Assembly (NCBI GenBank): GCA_900455085.1
Contig: UGTZ01000001.1
Location: forward strand, 1,394,501-1,458,500
Origin: Providencia rettgeri
Lineage (GTDB): Bacteria > Pseudomonadota > Gammaproteobacteria > Enterobacterales > Enterobacteriaceae
Length of the DNA stretch: 64,000 bases
Direction: 5' to 3'
The position numbers and the translations under genes are program-made. Of this stretch, positions 1 to 9,186 are shown in pieces. A model generated the notes under the pieces. It saw only the letters and a list, made by a program, of their open reading frames with translations, did no database searches and had not been told where the DNA came from. Within the stretch, counting starts at the first letter, position 1; every line of letters begins with the position of its first letter.

Positions 1-428
1 AATTTATTGTGTTGTGTAAATCGCATAATTTATCCTTAGGAATAGATAAGCTTTGATTAAATGTATTGGGGTAAAATTTAGGATTTATGAGATCAATATA
101 ATTATTTACTTTAGTATCTAACTTTATGTTATAAAATGACAATTCATCATTTTCAACTCTTTTTTTAAGCTCTTCAATAGATTCCATTGTATCTAGTTCG
201 TAACTGATATCCACTAATTTATACATCTCATCAACAAGTAGCATTGCTTTAGGGAGATAATATTCTTTATATGCATTAAGTTCATTTATTCCATTCGTTA
301 ATATACTATAGTTATAATGTACTTTATTATCAATAATTTTTGGGCAACGGTCCCTTATTTCTGTTAATATTTAATTCTTCACCTTTTATATCATTGATTG
401 ATGGCTTTATATTAGATGTATTGTCCAT
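1..428 (-). CDS. Hypothetical protein, partial and frameshifted
   Basis: Not recognised. An ATG at 428, preceded by GGAG, opens a frame beginning MDNTSNIKPSIND that stops after about 33 codons. Dropping one base of the T run at 370-372 joins it to a second frame that stays open for about 120 codons to the window edge (ILTEIRDRCPKIIDNK at the join). The long open second frame and the ribosome binding site argue for one real gene with a +1 indel. The product is charged and rich in Asn, Lys, Ile and Glu, with no visible signal peptide or membrane segment. Base composition is strongly AT-rich, like the toxin-like gene at 56229. The C-terminus lies outside the window, so no function is assigned. 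Confidence 0.5.
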
Positions 429-559
429 AATTTTATCTCCATTTTTATAAACTACGTTATTGGTTTTTTTTATTTTAACAATAGCTTTAATGGAAGTATA
501 ATTTATATTTCATATGTTATTCTAATTAATGTAATAACTAAATTTATCATAAATAATTA

Positions 560-1427
560 TTATCTACTTAATGATTTTAAAATAGTTATTGCCTGTGTCC
601 AAAGTAATGAACCTCCTTCATCTGAAAATAAATGGTGTTCACAATTAGGAAAGCGTTTTGCCAGTGTTTGCCCAAAATCAGGTGAATGAACGGAGCTGAC
701 ATCTAATTGGCCATACCATAAAGAAACTGGGCATTGAATATCTTCAGGGGTGAATCCCCAAGGCTGTAAAGAGAGTAATAAATCCTGTACATAACCTTGA
801 TTACCTAGGGTAAAAGCTCGTCGAATACACGCAGTATAGGCATCAAGGAATTGTTCTTCATTATAAAGTTGTTGGTCAATATCTGCGCTGCAATTAAGAA
901 TAAATGCCAACAGCCACTCACCAGTGACATTCTTTAATAGCCAATCTGACAGGGCTTCAGGGGTGTTAAGAGCTTGTTCTTGCATGTTCACGACATCCGT
1001 GCGGAGCATCGCGCGAGTTGCAGGGTATTCAAATTGGTCTTGCCCAGACACAATAGACAGTGAAATAGGCTGGCAATAGTGGGCGATAGCCATGGCAAAA
1101 ATAGCACCTTGAGAAAAACCAACGACAGAAAATTGGGTAATGGATTGCTCATTTAGCAGTGCTTGAACATCCATAGCAAAGCTTTTCAATGATTTTTTCA
1201 GGGTGAAATGTGGATTCACCAAGGCCTGCACGTTCAGGAACAATCAAACGAATGTTCAGTTGTTCGAGTAAATCCAGACCAAACCCTAATGAACCACTCA
1301 TCCCTGCTCCTGTACAAAAAACAACAGGGAAACCTGTTTTAGGGCCTGATTCAAACCAGCAAAATTGGCGGCTATCAGGTAATTTCATCGTGTGTTGATG
1401 TGTGTTGGTCAGTGGTGTGTTATACAT
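560..1427 (-). CDS. Alpha/beta hydrolase (frameshifted)
   Basis: Alpha/beta-hydrolase fold protein, about 288 residues once one base of the T run at 1193-1198 is removed; as given, the first frame stops after 92 codons. The N-terminal part has the oxyanion-side region (VVFCTGAGMSG) and an ERAGLGES segment. The nucleophile elbow GFSQG lies near residue 105 and a late acid is probably in WYGQLD. The usual C-terminal catalytic His is not obvious: the expected site reads DEGGSLLW, so either a nearby His is used or the enzyme is atypical. The ATG at 1427 has an AGGA site upstream. Substrate unknown. Confidence 0.7.
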
Positions 1428-1591
1428 GGTGAATTCCTAACACAGAGCAGGTACAGATTGGGTGATAAGATAGGTCAGTTAATAATTATTAAAACTGGCA
1501 TTGTTATAGTTGCAATTTTAAAGTATTAAATAGGTAAAATGCAAAATATTATCTTAATAAATATCAATTCATTAATAATGAGAAGAGTAAA

Positions 1592-1828
1592 ATGGCATTT
1601 TCTGAATCAGAAAAACAGATTTTGTTGGCAGTTAAAGGCGTCGGGCCTACAGTGATTAGCCGTTTAGAACAAATGGGGTTTAGTTCATTTGCACAATTGA
1701 GCGAAGCTTCCTACGATGAAATTTTAATTTATGGGGCAGCATTAACAGGCTCAAGTTGCTGGAAAAATAGCCCACAAGCGAAAAAAGCGGTAGAAGGGGC
1801 TATTTTAGCGGCTAAACAAGCGGTTTAG
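1592..1828 (+). CDS. Small helix-hairpin-helix protein (Cdd1-like)
   Basis: A 78-residue protein with a helix-hairpin-helix signature near its start (LLAVKGVGPTVISRLEQMG), the fold used for sequence-independent DNA contacts, followed by a helical segment ending in AKKAVEGAILAAKQAV. It resembles the Cdd1/pathogenicity-locus family of small HhH proteins; that family name is from memory. AGAAGAG precedes the ATG. It converges on ygdQ with only 9 bases between the stop codons. Role unknown; DNA binding is inferred from the motif. Confidence 0.65.
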   Translation: MAFSESEKQILLAVKGVGPTVISRLEQMGFSSFAQLSEASYDEILIYGAALTGSSCWKNSPQAKKAVEGAILAAKQAV

Positions 1829-1837
1829 GTTGCCATC

Positions 1838-2569
1838 TTAATCAGTTTGGTTTCTCATTTTCCATTTTTTACTGCGCAAGATATTGAGAACTTGTACTGT
1901 CATGGAAAAGAACATCGCAAAGTAGATATAGCCTTTTGATACATGAACTTGAACACTTTCGAGTAGTAAGGTGAAACCAACAAGAATTAAAAATGATAAG
2001 GCTAAGATTTTTACAGAAGGGTAGCGCTCAACAAAGTCGCCAATAGGTTTGGCCGCAAGCATCATAATGAGCACAGCGATCACGACCGCAGCCATCATGA
2101 TAAATAAGTGGTCTGATAGCCCCACGGCCGTGATCACGGAATCTAAACTGAAGATAATGTCTAACAAAGCAATTTGAACGATAGCACCCCAAAATGAGCT
2201 CACTTTTTTATTTGCTAGGTTATTTTCACTTTCTCCTTCAATCGTATCAAAAATTTCTTGGCTTGCTTTCCAAATAAGGAAGATCCCACCTGCACATAAT
2301 ATGAGATCGCGAGCGGATACCACATGGTCAGCGACAGTAAAAAGCGGAGTGGTAAGGCGTGATAACCACGCAATAGAAGCCAGTAACGCAAGGCGCATCA
2401 CCATTGCTGCAATAAGCCCAGTCCGTCTGGCACTATTTTGTTGGTGATTCGGAAGTTTGCTCACCACAATACTGAGGAAAATAATATTATCGATGCCTAG
2501 GACAATTTCTAATATGGTTAGTGTAGCGAGAGCCATCCAGGCATTGGGATCCAGTATCCACTCAAACAT
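1838..2569 (-). CDS. ygdQ: TerC-family inner membrane protein YgdQ
   Basis: Integral membrane protein of the TerC/YgdQ family (UPF0053), 243 residues with about seven hydrophobic segments. The family signature is clear: acidic residues inside membrane helices in ILEIVLGIDNIIFLS near the start and LLDIIFSLDSVITAVGLSD in the middle, thought to coordinate metal ions. It follows mutH in the same direction, the same pairing as in E. coli. Exact function is unknown; some TerC relatives export Mn2+. Confidence 0.88.
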   Translation of the reverse strand: MFEWILDPNAWMALATLTILEIVLGIDNIIFLSIVVSKLPNHQQNSARRTGLIAAMVMRLALLASIAWLSRLTTPLFTVADHVVSARDLILCAGGIFLIWKASQEIFDTIEGESENNLANKKVSSFWGAIVQIALLDIIFSLDSVITAVGLSDHLFIMMAAVVIAVLIMMLAAKPIGDFVERYPSVKILALSFLILVGFTLLLESVQVHVSKGYIYFAMFFSMTVQVLNILRSKKWKMRNQTD

Positions 2570-2655
2570 CTTGGTACCTTCTAATTAACGAATTAAACAG
2601 TGATAATAATTTATCGTCTGCTTTGGTACAGGCGATGGTTAGCGACTAACTTAAA

Positions 2656-3334
2656 CTAAAATGCCGTGCTAGTAAGGGCGCGGGTAAAATCTTTTTTAAG
2701 ATAAAAACCACGTGGTAGCGTCATAATAGGCTGACCAAACTCACCAATAGCTTCTGTTAGTGCTTTATTGTTTGCGGCCTTAGGGCGAATTTGTAATACC
2801 TGCCCATGACGTGCAGTAATACTTTCCACTTTGCCTAACACAATGAGGTCCATTAACTCTTCCCAATCTTGCCGCAGCAACCGTTCTTCAAGCGGGGACG
2901 GGCTCCAAATTAATGGGGTTTGCGACTCTGCGTTGTGAGAGTGGAATTTGCCTTTCCCCTTCAATAGGGAACCATAAAATACGGGACAGCTTGCGGCGAA
3001 CATGGCTATTTTCCCATGTTAAACCACTGTTTCCTGTTAACGGTGCAACAGAAACAAAAGTGGTTTCAAGTGGAACACCATACCGGTCAATCGGAATGGT
3101 TTTTAATTCAATTCCAATATGGGCGAAATCTTGCTCTGCCTTACTTCCCGCACTCGCGCCTAAATAATATTCCAATAGCATACCAACCCAGCCTTTATCG
3201 CGCTTGAGATCCGGAGGAATAGGGATAGCAGCGTGTTGGGCGAGCTCACCAAGCGTGTAGCCAGCAAGAGCTTGCGCTCGGCTCATTAAGGTCGCTTCGT
3301 TATCAGGGGGTGGTGGTGCAATAAATGGCGTCAT
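2656..3334 (-). CDS. mutH: DNA mismatch repair endonuclease MutH (frameshifted)
   Basis: MutH nicks the unmethylated strand at hemimethylated GATC sites in methyl-directed mismatch repair, activated by MutL. The catalytic set Glu55, Asp69, Glu76 and Lys78 (ExK in IELKTIP) is present, as are SHVRRKL and the C-terminal LPRGFYLKKDF. The reading frame breaks after QRRVANP: one base too many in the G run at 2915-2918 (C run on the coding strand). Removing it restores ANPLIWSPSPLEER and a protein of about 225 residues (E. coli 229). If the indel were real, the cell would lack the C-terminal third and be a mutator. Confidence 0.9.
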
Positions 3335-3499
3335 GGTTTGAATAGTAATGTATAAAAAGTAGCCAGTGAAAATACATATAACTCAAGAAGTATAACACTT
3401 TTTCTTTGGTATTTTTAACTATCTGATATATAGGGGTATAATATCATTTATTCATCCAAGTTATAAATTATTACAGAGGTTATTCAAGTTCATCCCAAG

Positions 3500-3861
3500 A
3501 TAATCACAGGATCATGCACTAGGTTATCCACAGGATTTCTGGATAACTGTGAAAAACAGAGATTACTGTGTGTATTTACAGCCTTGACGAAACGGTTTTT
3601 ATGACGCAAATCACAAAATATGAGTAAGTTAAGCACATATCTTGTGGATAAATACAACGTTGTTTTGATCTTTGCTCAGTTAAAGTCCTAAGCATTTTAG
3701 TTAAAAAAGTCGTCAGTGGATAAAAGGCTATTTTGTTATTTACTTGTTTGATTTATCAGTGATTATTCAATTGTGCTTTTTTTTGATAAAAAAACGGCTT
3801 GGGGATATACCCTGATTACCATGAGGTTGTTCACATGGATATCCACAGAAAAAGTGAATAA
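3500..3861. promoter_or_regulatory. Cluster of DnaA-box-like sites in gene-free region 3335-3895
   Basis: The 561-base gap between mutH and sgrR holds two perfect DnaA boxes, TTATCCACA at 3524-3532 (+) and 3643-3651 (-). It also holds five one-mismatch sites: 3538-3546 (-), 3715-3723 (-), 3827-3835 (+), 3839-3847 (+) and 3853-3861 (-). An IHF-like site with one mismatch lies at 3894-3906, over the sgrR stop. AT-rich tracts surround the sites. Only two GATC sites are seen and the genes are not those next to oriC, so a DnaA-titrating (datA-like) or DnaA-regulated locus is more likely than the main origin. The sites are read directly; the role is inference. Confidence 0.55.
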
Positions 3862-3895
3862 CATCCTTATTATTCATTTCATCTGTTTATAACTA

Positions 3896-5576
3896 TCAAT
3901 ATTTTTCTAGGTTATCCTCAGAGGGTTTAAACCACGCAGATTTAAAATCAAACCAGCCAAAGGTATTCATTCGTACACCGCGCATGGTTTTTTGGCCTTG
4001 CAATTCAAGCCAATGATGAAAAACAGGGTGAAAAATTTGCGAGTCAACTAAACTTTCACACCAAGCTTCGACATCTAATTGGTTATTACGCCACTGATTA
4101 AGTTCATTGCTGAGAGTGTTATTAAGGCATTGTCGTAGCAATGGCATTTCGTACAAGGTTGCAAAGATGGAAAATTCGAGAGGTTTAAAAAAGTTAGCTG
4201 TTGCTAACCAAATATCACTTTTCTCCATTGCCATTAAACCAATCATCGTAATCAATGATATTGATCTTAAGTTCCACACCTTGCATCTGTAAAACCCGTT
4301 TCATAATTTGGCTAATTGCATAGAACTCATGGTGGTGGCGATAAAAAGTGACAGTAAGCTCAGTTAAATCTTCAGGCTTGGGAAACAAGGTTAGCATTTT
4401 ACTGTGATGCCAATGGAGTAACAGGCCATAAGCAGGTGCCCAATGGCGCTGATAAAAAGGTTCGCAATGTGCAAGTAGGTTGACAGGGGTTAAAAAGCTA
4501 CATAACCACTTACGAACATCTTCACGCTGAGCTATCGGTGAACGCTGATCCATTAACAGGAAATAACAGCCTTCTTCCATACGACTTTCGAGCGAGCCAT
4601 TATGGTGCTTATCACCATCCATTTTTAATGTTGTACAGACCATTTGCTCAGAGAGTTCAGGAACCACCCAAATGGTCACTTCATCGAGTAGCGCACGATA
4701 GCCAAAATAGCGGTCGAAAGCCGTAATGGTCAGCTTTTGTGGCAAGTTTTTTTCTACTTGATAAGGGCCAGTGCCGATTGGGCAACGGCTAAAGTTTTCG
4801 AGGCTCTCCCACTCTTTCGGTAAAATGGCGGCATGGTGGCTACCTAATAACCAAGGTAGTTGTTTATCAGGCTCACTTAACGTGATATCAATGACATAAG
4901 GCTGCGGTGAGCTAACGGATTGAATATGTGAGAATAGCGGCCAACAGGTTTTTAAGCGTAAAAGGGAATAAATAATATCGTCGGTAACCATTTCTCGCCC
5001 ATGATGGAAATAAATAGCGGGGCGTAAATAAAAACGCCATTGGGTATCGCTGGTGGATTGCCAATGGTGGGCAAGGCCATCTTCTACTTCCCCTTTTTCC
5101 TCATTTATATGGGTAAGGCCATTAAATATTTGGCTCATCAAGTGAATTTCTGAGCGGCGCATTGGCGCACCAGGAAGCAATGTCGGGAAATCTCGATAAT
5201 AAATAATTCGTAATAAATTCTTACCTTGTCGATAGCTGCGTTCCAGTTCAGACAATACCATTTGACGAATGGTTTCCTTATCACCCACTAGGGCGACAAG
5301 TTTTTCAATACTTTCTTCTTTGAGTAGTTGTTCAGCCTGTGCCTGCTGTAGCTCCAAGCCATTAACATGAAAAATAAGGGTAGAGCGTTTTCCTCGACCA
5401 GACTCTGCCTGCCAACTAAGCCAACCTTGTGACTGCATATTATTAAGCAGAGTACGGACATGACGGCGAGAGCAAAACAGCGTATCAGCGATGTCTTGTA
5501 GTGTTGTTTCACTGTCTTGGCCCTGAAAATGTTGCCAGAGACGAATGAATTGGGTTTGTAATCGCGAATTAGACAT
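3896..5576 (-). CDS. sgrR: Transcriptional regulator SgrR (frameshifted)
   Basis: SgrR senses sugar-phosphate stress and activates the small RNA gene sgrS. The N-terminal ~115 residues form the SgrR-type winged helix (TLQDIADTLFCSRRHVRTLL). The rest is a solute-binding-protein-like domain (SBP_bac_5; MRRSEIHLMSQIFNGL). Length after correction is about 559 residues (E. coli 551). The frame breaks near codon 452 at the T run 4219-4222 (A run on the coding strand, one base too many); removal gives NGNGESDIWLATANFF and continues to the stop at 3896. Divergent from the SgrS-like RNA, as in E. coli. Confidence 0.88.
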
Positions 5577-5642
5577 AAAAGAGGAACTCCGGCAAAAAAT
5601 ACATCAATTTTAATTTCCTAAATTCTCACGATAATAGAAGGT

Positions 5643-5742
5643 AGTAAGTAGCTCGTTTGGTCTGCAGTTGCAGGCCGACTCCCCCATTTAGAGTAATGGT
5701 GTATTATCACCGAGCCGGTTTTTACCGGCTTTTTTTTATTTT
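5643..5742 (+). ncRNA. sgrS: SgrS-like sugar-stress small RNA
   Basis: Divergent from sgrR. The 3' part contains GAGTAATGGTGTATTATCACC, close to the conserved E. coli SgrS segment that pairs with ptsG mRNA and binds Hfq, followed by a terminator hairpin GAGCCGG/CCGGCT and a run of eight T. A GATAAT -10 box at 5630-5635 puts the start near 5643; the -35 is weak, as expected for an SgrR-activated promoter. The RNA would be about 100 nt against about 227 nt in E. coli. No ATG-started sgrT frame is seen in it. The 5' end is inferred. Confidence 0.65.
5711..5742 (+). terminator. Terminator of SgrS-like RNA
   Basis: Stem GAGCCGG/CCGGCT around a TTTTTA loop, followed by a T tract. In SgrS such a U-rich tail is also an Hfq-binding element. 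Confidence 0.8.
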
Positions 5743-5861
5743 TTCGTCATATTTCTCGTTATAGCTGTGTTAGCTTCGTTCAGCTACCCTAGTCACATAC
5801 TTATGTATGCTCCTAGGCGTATCCTCACTTGCCGCCTTGCTATAACGCGAACTATTTAGAA
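5743..5861. repeat. ERIC (IRU) element
   Basis: About 119 bases match the architecture of the enterobacterial repetitive intergenic consensus: an end like CGTCATATTTC, a core CTAGTCACATACTTATGTATG then CTCCTAGG, the conserved CTCACTTGCCGCCTTGC, and an end like CGAACTATTTAG. It lies just after the SgrS terminator. The imperfect palindrome would form a long hairpin if transcribed. The ERIC consensus was matched from memory. Confidence 0.8.
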
Positions 5862-6003
5862 AAAATTGTTCAGTTAAAAGCAAAAATCTTATTTTGTTAT
5901 TAATTATACAGGAAGAAATTAATGGGGAAGTGACTAAGGAGTGTAAAGCTGGTAAATATTGACAGGTTCCGCATTTATGGGAGTAAAAAATCTGAATGTG
6001 GGA

Positions 6004-6076
6004 TACTCTAAATAGTTCATGTGGCGTGTAGCCGAGCGATGCTAACACCCACGCCACGTGAAATATGACGAGTATC
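6004..6076. repeat. Internally deleted ERIC-type element at the leuD stop
   Basis: Begins TACTCTAAATAGTTC and ends AAATATGACGAGTA, the two ERIC ends in the opposite orientation to the element at 5743, but the ~50-base conserved centre is missing and replaced by a short stem GTGGCGTG/CACGCCAC. It starts directly after the leuD stop codon and could act as a 3'-end hairpin for the leu mRNA. Confidence 0.6.
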
Positions 6077-6682
6077 TTAGCTCATGAATGCAGGGATTTG
6101 CTGCTCAAAATCCTTGATTTGGTCGACATGCTGCAACGTCAAACCAATACTATCCAAACCATTCATCATGCAGTGGCGACGGAAGCTATCAATTTCAAAA
6201 TGATAGGTTTTATCACCCGCAGTTACTGTTTGAGCTTCTAAGTCTACCGTAAACTGGCAACCTTCATGGTCATTAACATAGTTAAACAGTTCATCGACTT
6301 CGGTTTCACTTAATTTAATTGGTAATAATTGGTTGTTGAACGAGTTACCATAAAAAATATCAGCAAAACTTGGGGCGATAACCACTTGAATACCAAAGTC
6401 AGTCAATGCCCAAGGTGCGTGCTCACGGGATGAACCGCAACCAAAATTTTCGCGAGCCAATAAAATACTTGCCCCTTTGAAAACTGGCTTATTTAAGACG
6501 AAATCAGGGTTCGGTTGTTGCCCGTTCTCATCTAAAAAGCGCCAGTCATTAAACAAGTGTTGGCCAAAACCAGTGCGAGTCACTTTTTGCAAAAATTGTT
6601 TAGGGATAATGGCATCAGTATCCACATTGGCTGCATCTAAAGGAGCAACAATCCCGACGTGTGTAATAAACTTTTCCATCAT
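6077..6682 (-). CDS. leuD: 3-isopropylmalate dehydratase small subunit LeuD
   Basis: Small subunit of isopropylmalate isomerase, which with LeuC converts 2- to 3-isopropylmalate in leucine synthesis. 201 residues, same as E. coli. Family blocks are clear: DAANVDTDAIIPKQFL, NFGCGSSREHAPWAL and NNQLLPI. A more upstream in-frame ATG exists, but the ATG at 6682 (MMEKF) follows AAGGAG and fits the family start. Last gene of leuABCD; 7 bases after leuC. It is the only leu structural gene without a frame break. Confidence 0.95.
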   Translation of the reverse strand: MMEKFITHVGIVAPLDAANVDTDAIIPKQFLQKVTRTGFGQHLFNDWRFLDENGQQPNPDFVLNKPVFKGASILLARENFGCGSSREHAPWALTDFGIQVVIAPSFADIFYGNSFNNQLLPIKLSETEVDELFNYVNDHEGCQFTVDLEAQTVTAGDKTYHFEIDSFRRHCMMNGLDSIGLTLQHVDQIKDFEQQIPAFMS

Positions 6683-6689
6683 TTTCTCC

Positions 6690-8093
6690 TTAGATTTGAA
6701 TATCACGTACATCAGCAAAATGGCCATTAATCGCTGCTGCAGCCGCCATTGCTGGGCTAACTAAGTGAGTACGGCCTGCTCGACCTTGGCGACCTTCAAA
6801 GTTACGGTTACTGGTTGATGCACAGCGTTCGCCAGGGTTTAAACGGTCGTTATTCATCGCTAAGCACATAGAGCATCCTGGCAAACGCCATTCAAAGCCC
6901 GCTTCAATGAAAATTTTATCTAAACCTTCTTGTTCCGCTTGGGCTTTAACAGGGCCAGATCCCGGAACAACGATGGCTTGCACGCCATTGGCAACTTTTT
7001 TTCCTTTAGCAATTGCAGCTGCTGCACGTAAATCTTCAATACGCGAATTAGTACATGAACCAATAAATACTTTATCAATTTTTACATCAGATAATTTAAT
7101 ACCGGACTCTAACCCCATGTAAGCTAATGCTTTCTCAGCAGAAGCTCGCTCAACAGGGTCTGCAAATGATTCTGGGGCAGGTATCGGTTGGTTAATGGCA
7201 ATTACTTGCCCCGGGTTAGTTCCCCATGTGACTTGTGGTGCGATGCTACTTGCTTGAATAGTAATGACTTTATCAAATTGTGCATCATCATCAGTTTTTA
7301 ACGTTTTCCAATACGCAACCGCGTCGTCCCACTGTTGGCCTTTAGGTGCAAATTGGCGACCTTTCATATAGGCAAAGGTGGTTTCATCTGGTGCGATAAT
7401 CCCCGCTTTCGCACCTAATTCAATAGCCATGTTGCATACCGTCATACGGCCTTCCATGCTCAAGTTTTCGATGGCTTCACCGCAAAACTCGACAATATAG
7501 CCAGTACCGCCTGCGCTGCCAGTTGTACCGATAATCGCTAAAACGATATCTTTTGCGGTAATGCCAGCAGGAGCTTTGCCGACGACTTCAATTTTCATTG
7601 TTTTAGCGCGTGCTTGTTTCAGTGTTTGAGTCGCCATCACGTGCTCAACTTCTGACGTCCCGATACCAAAGGCTAATGAGCCAAATGCACCGTGTGTTGC
7701 GGTGTGGGAGTCTCCACACACAATAGTCATTCCCGGCAAAGTAATACCTTGCTCGGGCCCATCACATGGACAATACCTTGGTATGGGTGATTCAAATCAT
7801 ATAAAGTTACGCCAAACTCTTTACAGTTTTTCATTAACTCTTGCATTTGAATACGAGCCATATCGCCACAAGCATTAATATCTTTGGTTTGCGTCGATAC
7901 GTTGTGATCCATGGTGGCAAATGTTTTACTTGGTTGATGCAATGGGCGTTTTTTAGTTCTCAAACCATCAAATGCTTGAGGTGATGTCACTTCATGTACC
8001 AAGTGACGATCGATATAAATCAAAGGGATTTCATTTTCGACCTCACGGACAACGTGGGCATCATACAATTTTTTGATATAAAGTCTTGGCCAT
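6690..8093 (-). CDS. leuC: 3-isopropylmalate dehydratase large subunit LeuC (two frameshifts)
   Basis: Large, 4Fe-4S-carrying aconitase-family subunit partnering LeuD. Family start MAKTLYQ at 8093; corrected length about 467 residues (E. coli 466). Cluster ligands are visible in VFIGSCTNSRIEDL and in the later WRLPGCSMCLAMN. Two breaks: one extra base in the T run 8069-8074, only nine codons after the start, and one missing base around 7755-7760 (GGGCCC), where MGPEQGITLPGMTIVCGDSH is expected. The two offset each other, so the segment between them lies in another frame. As written the protein could not be made. Confidence 0.9.
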
Positions 8094-8094
8094 G

Positions 8095-9183
8095 TTAAAC
8101 CCCTTCTGCAATATAACGAGCAATAATATCGCCCATTTCACTGGTACTTATTGACTGACCTGCACCTGCTAAGTCTGATGTTCTATAACCTTCTTCTAAG
8201 GCTTTATTGACTGCACGCTCGATGGTATCTGCCGCATCCGTTTGGTCTAAGCTAAATCTTAACAGCATGGAAGCAGATAAAATTTGTGCAATTGGGTTAG
8301 CAATATTTTTTCCAGCAATATCTGGTGCAGAGCCGCCCGCAGGTTCATACAACCAAATCCAGCTTCATTTAAACTCGCAGAAGGTAACATGCCCATGGGA
8401 GCCAGTGATCATCGCACATTCATCAGAAATGATATCGCCGAACAAGTTAGAACATAACACTACATCAAATTGAGATGGGGCTTTGATCATTTGCATTGCT
8501 GCGTTATCGATATACATATGGCTGACGGCAACATCTGGGTATTCTTGAGCGATTTGGTTGACCACTTCACGCCATAATACTGAGCTTTGCAACACGTTTG
8601 CTTTGTCGATTGATGTGACTTTGTTATTACGTTTGCGAGCCGATTCAAAAGCAATACGTGCGATACGTTCGATTTCATAGCGGTGATAAACTTCAGTATC
8701 AAATGCATATTCTTCTTGGCCTTCACCTTTACGGCCTTTCGGTTGACCGAAGTAAATCCCACCGGTTAATTCACGGACACAAAGAATATCGAAACCTTGA
8801 GCTGCGATGTCTGCACGTAATGGGCAAAATGCTTCTAATGCTTGATATAAGCGAGCAGGCCGTAAATTACTGAATAATTTAAAATGCTTACGTAAAGGTA
8901 ATAATGCACCACGTTCAGGCTGGCTATCGGGTGGTAAGTGTTCCCATTTAGGCCCACCGACAGAGCCAAATAATACCGCATCAGCTTCCTCACAACCTGT
9001 TACTGTAGCCTGCGGTAACGGTTCACCGTGTTTGTCGATTGCCGCGCCGCCAACATCGTATTCAGTGGTGTTAATTGTTATTGCAAAACGTTTACTGATA
9101 GCGGCTAAAACCTTGTGAGCTTGCGCCATCACTTCTGGACCGATGCCATCTCCCGGTAATACGGCAATTTTATAGTTAGACAT
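8095..9183 (-). CDS. leuB: 3-isopropylmalate dehydrogenase LeuB (two frameshifts)
   Basis: NAD-dependent oxidative decarboxylation of 3-isopropylmalate, third step of leucine synthesis. Motifs: start LPGDGIGPEVM, substrate-binding RELTGGIYFG, SNLFGDIISDE, and EPAGGSAPDIAGK near the end. Corrected length about 362 residues (E. coli 363). Extra base at 8397-8399 after AMITGS and missing base at 8351-8352 before YEPAGG. Between them some 46 bases are out of frame, and the literal frame stops there. Correction gives a normal GSMGMLPSASLNEAGFGLYE segment. Starts 3 bases after leuA. Confidence 0.92.
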
Positions 9184-9186
9184 TGT

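Noticed and set aside
3500..3861. Interpretation of the DnaA-box cluster as the chromosomal origin
   Set aside because: oriC-flanking genes (mioC, mnmG) are absent, GATC sites are few, and no repeated 13-mer unwinding array is seen.
5770..6057. 95-codon minus-strand frame after sgrS
   Set aside because: It spans the ERIC elements, which often carry chance open frames.
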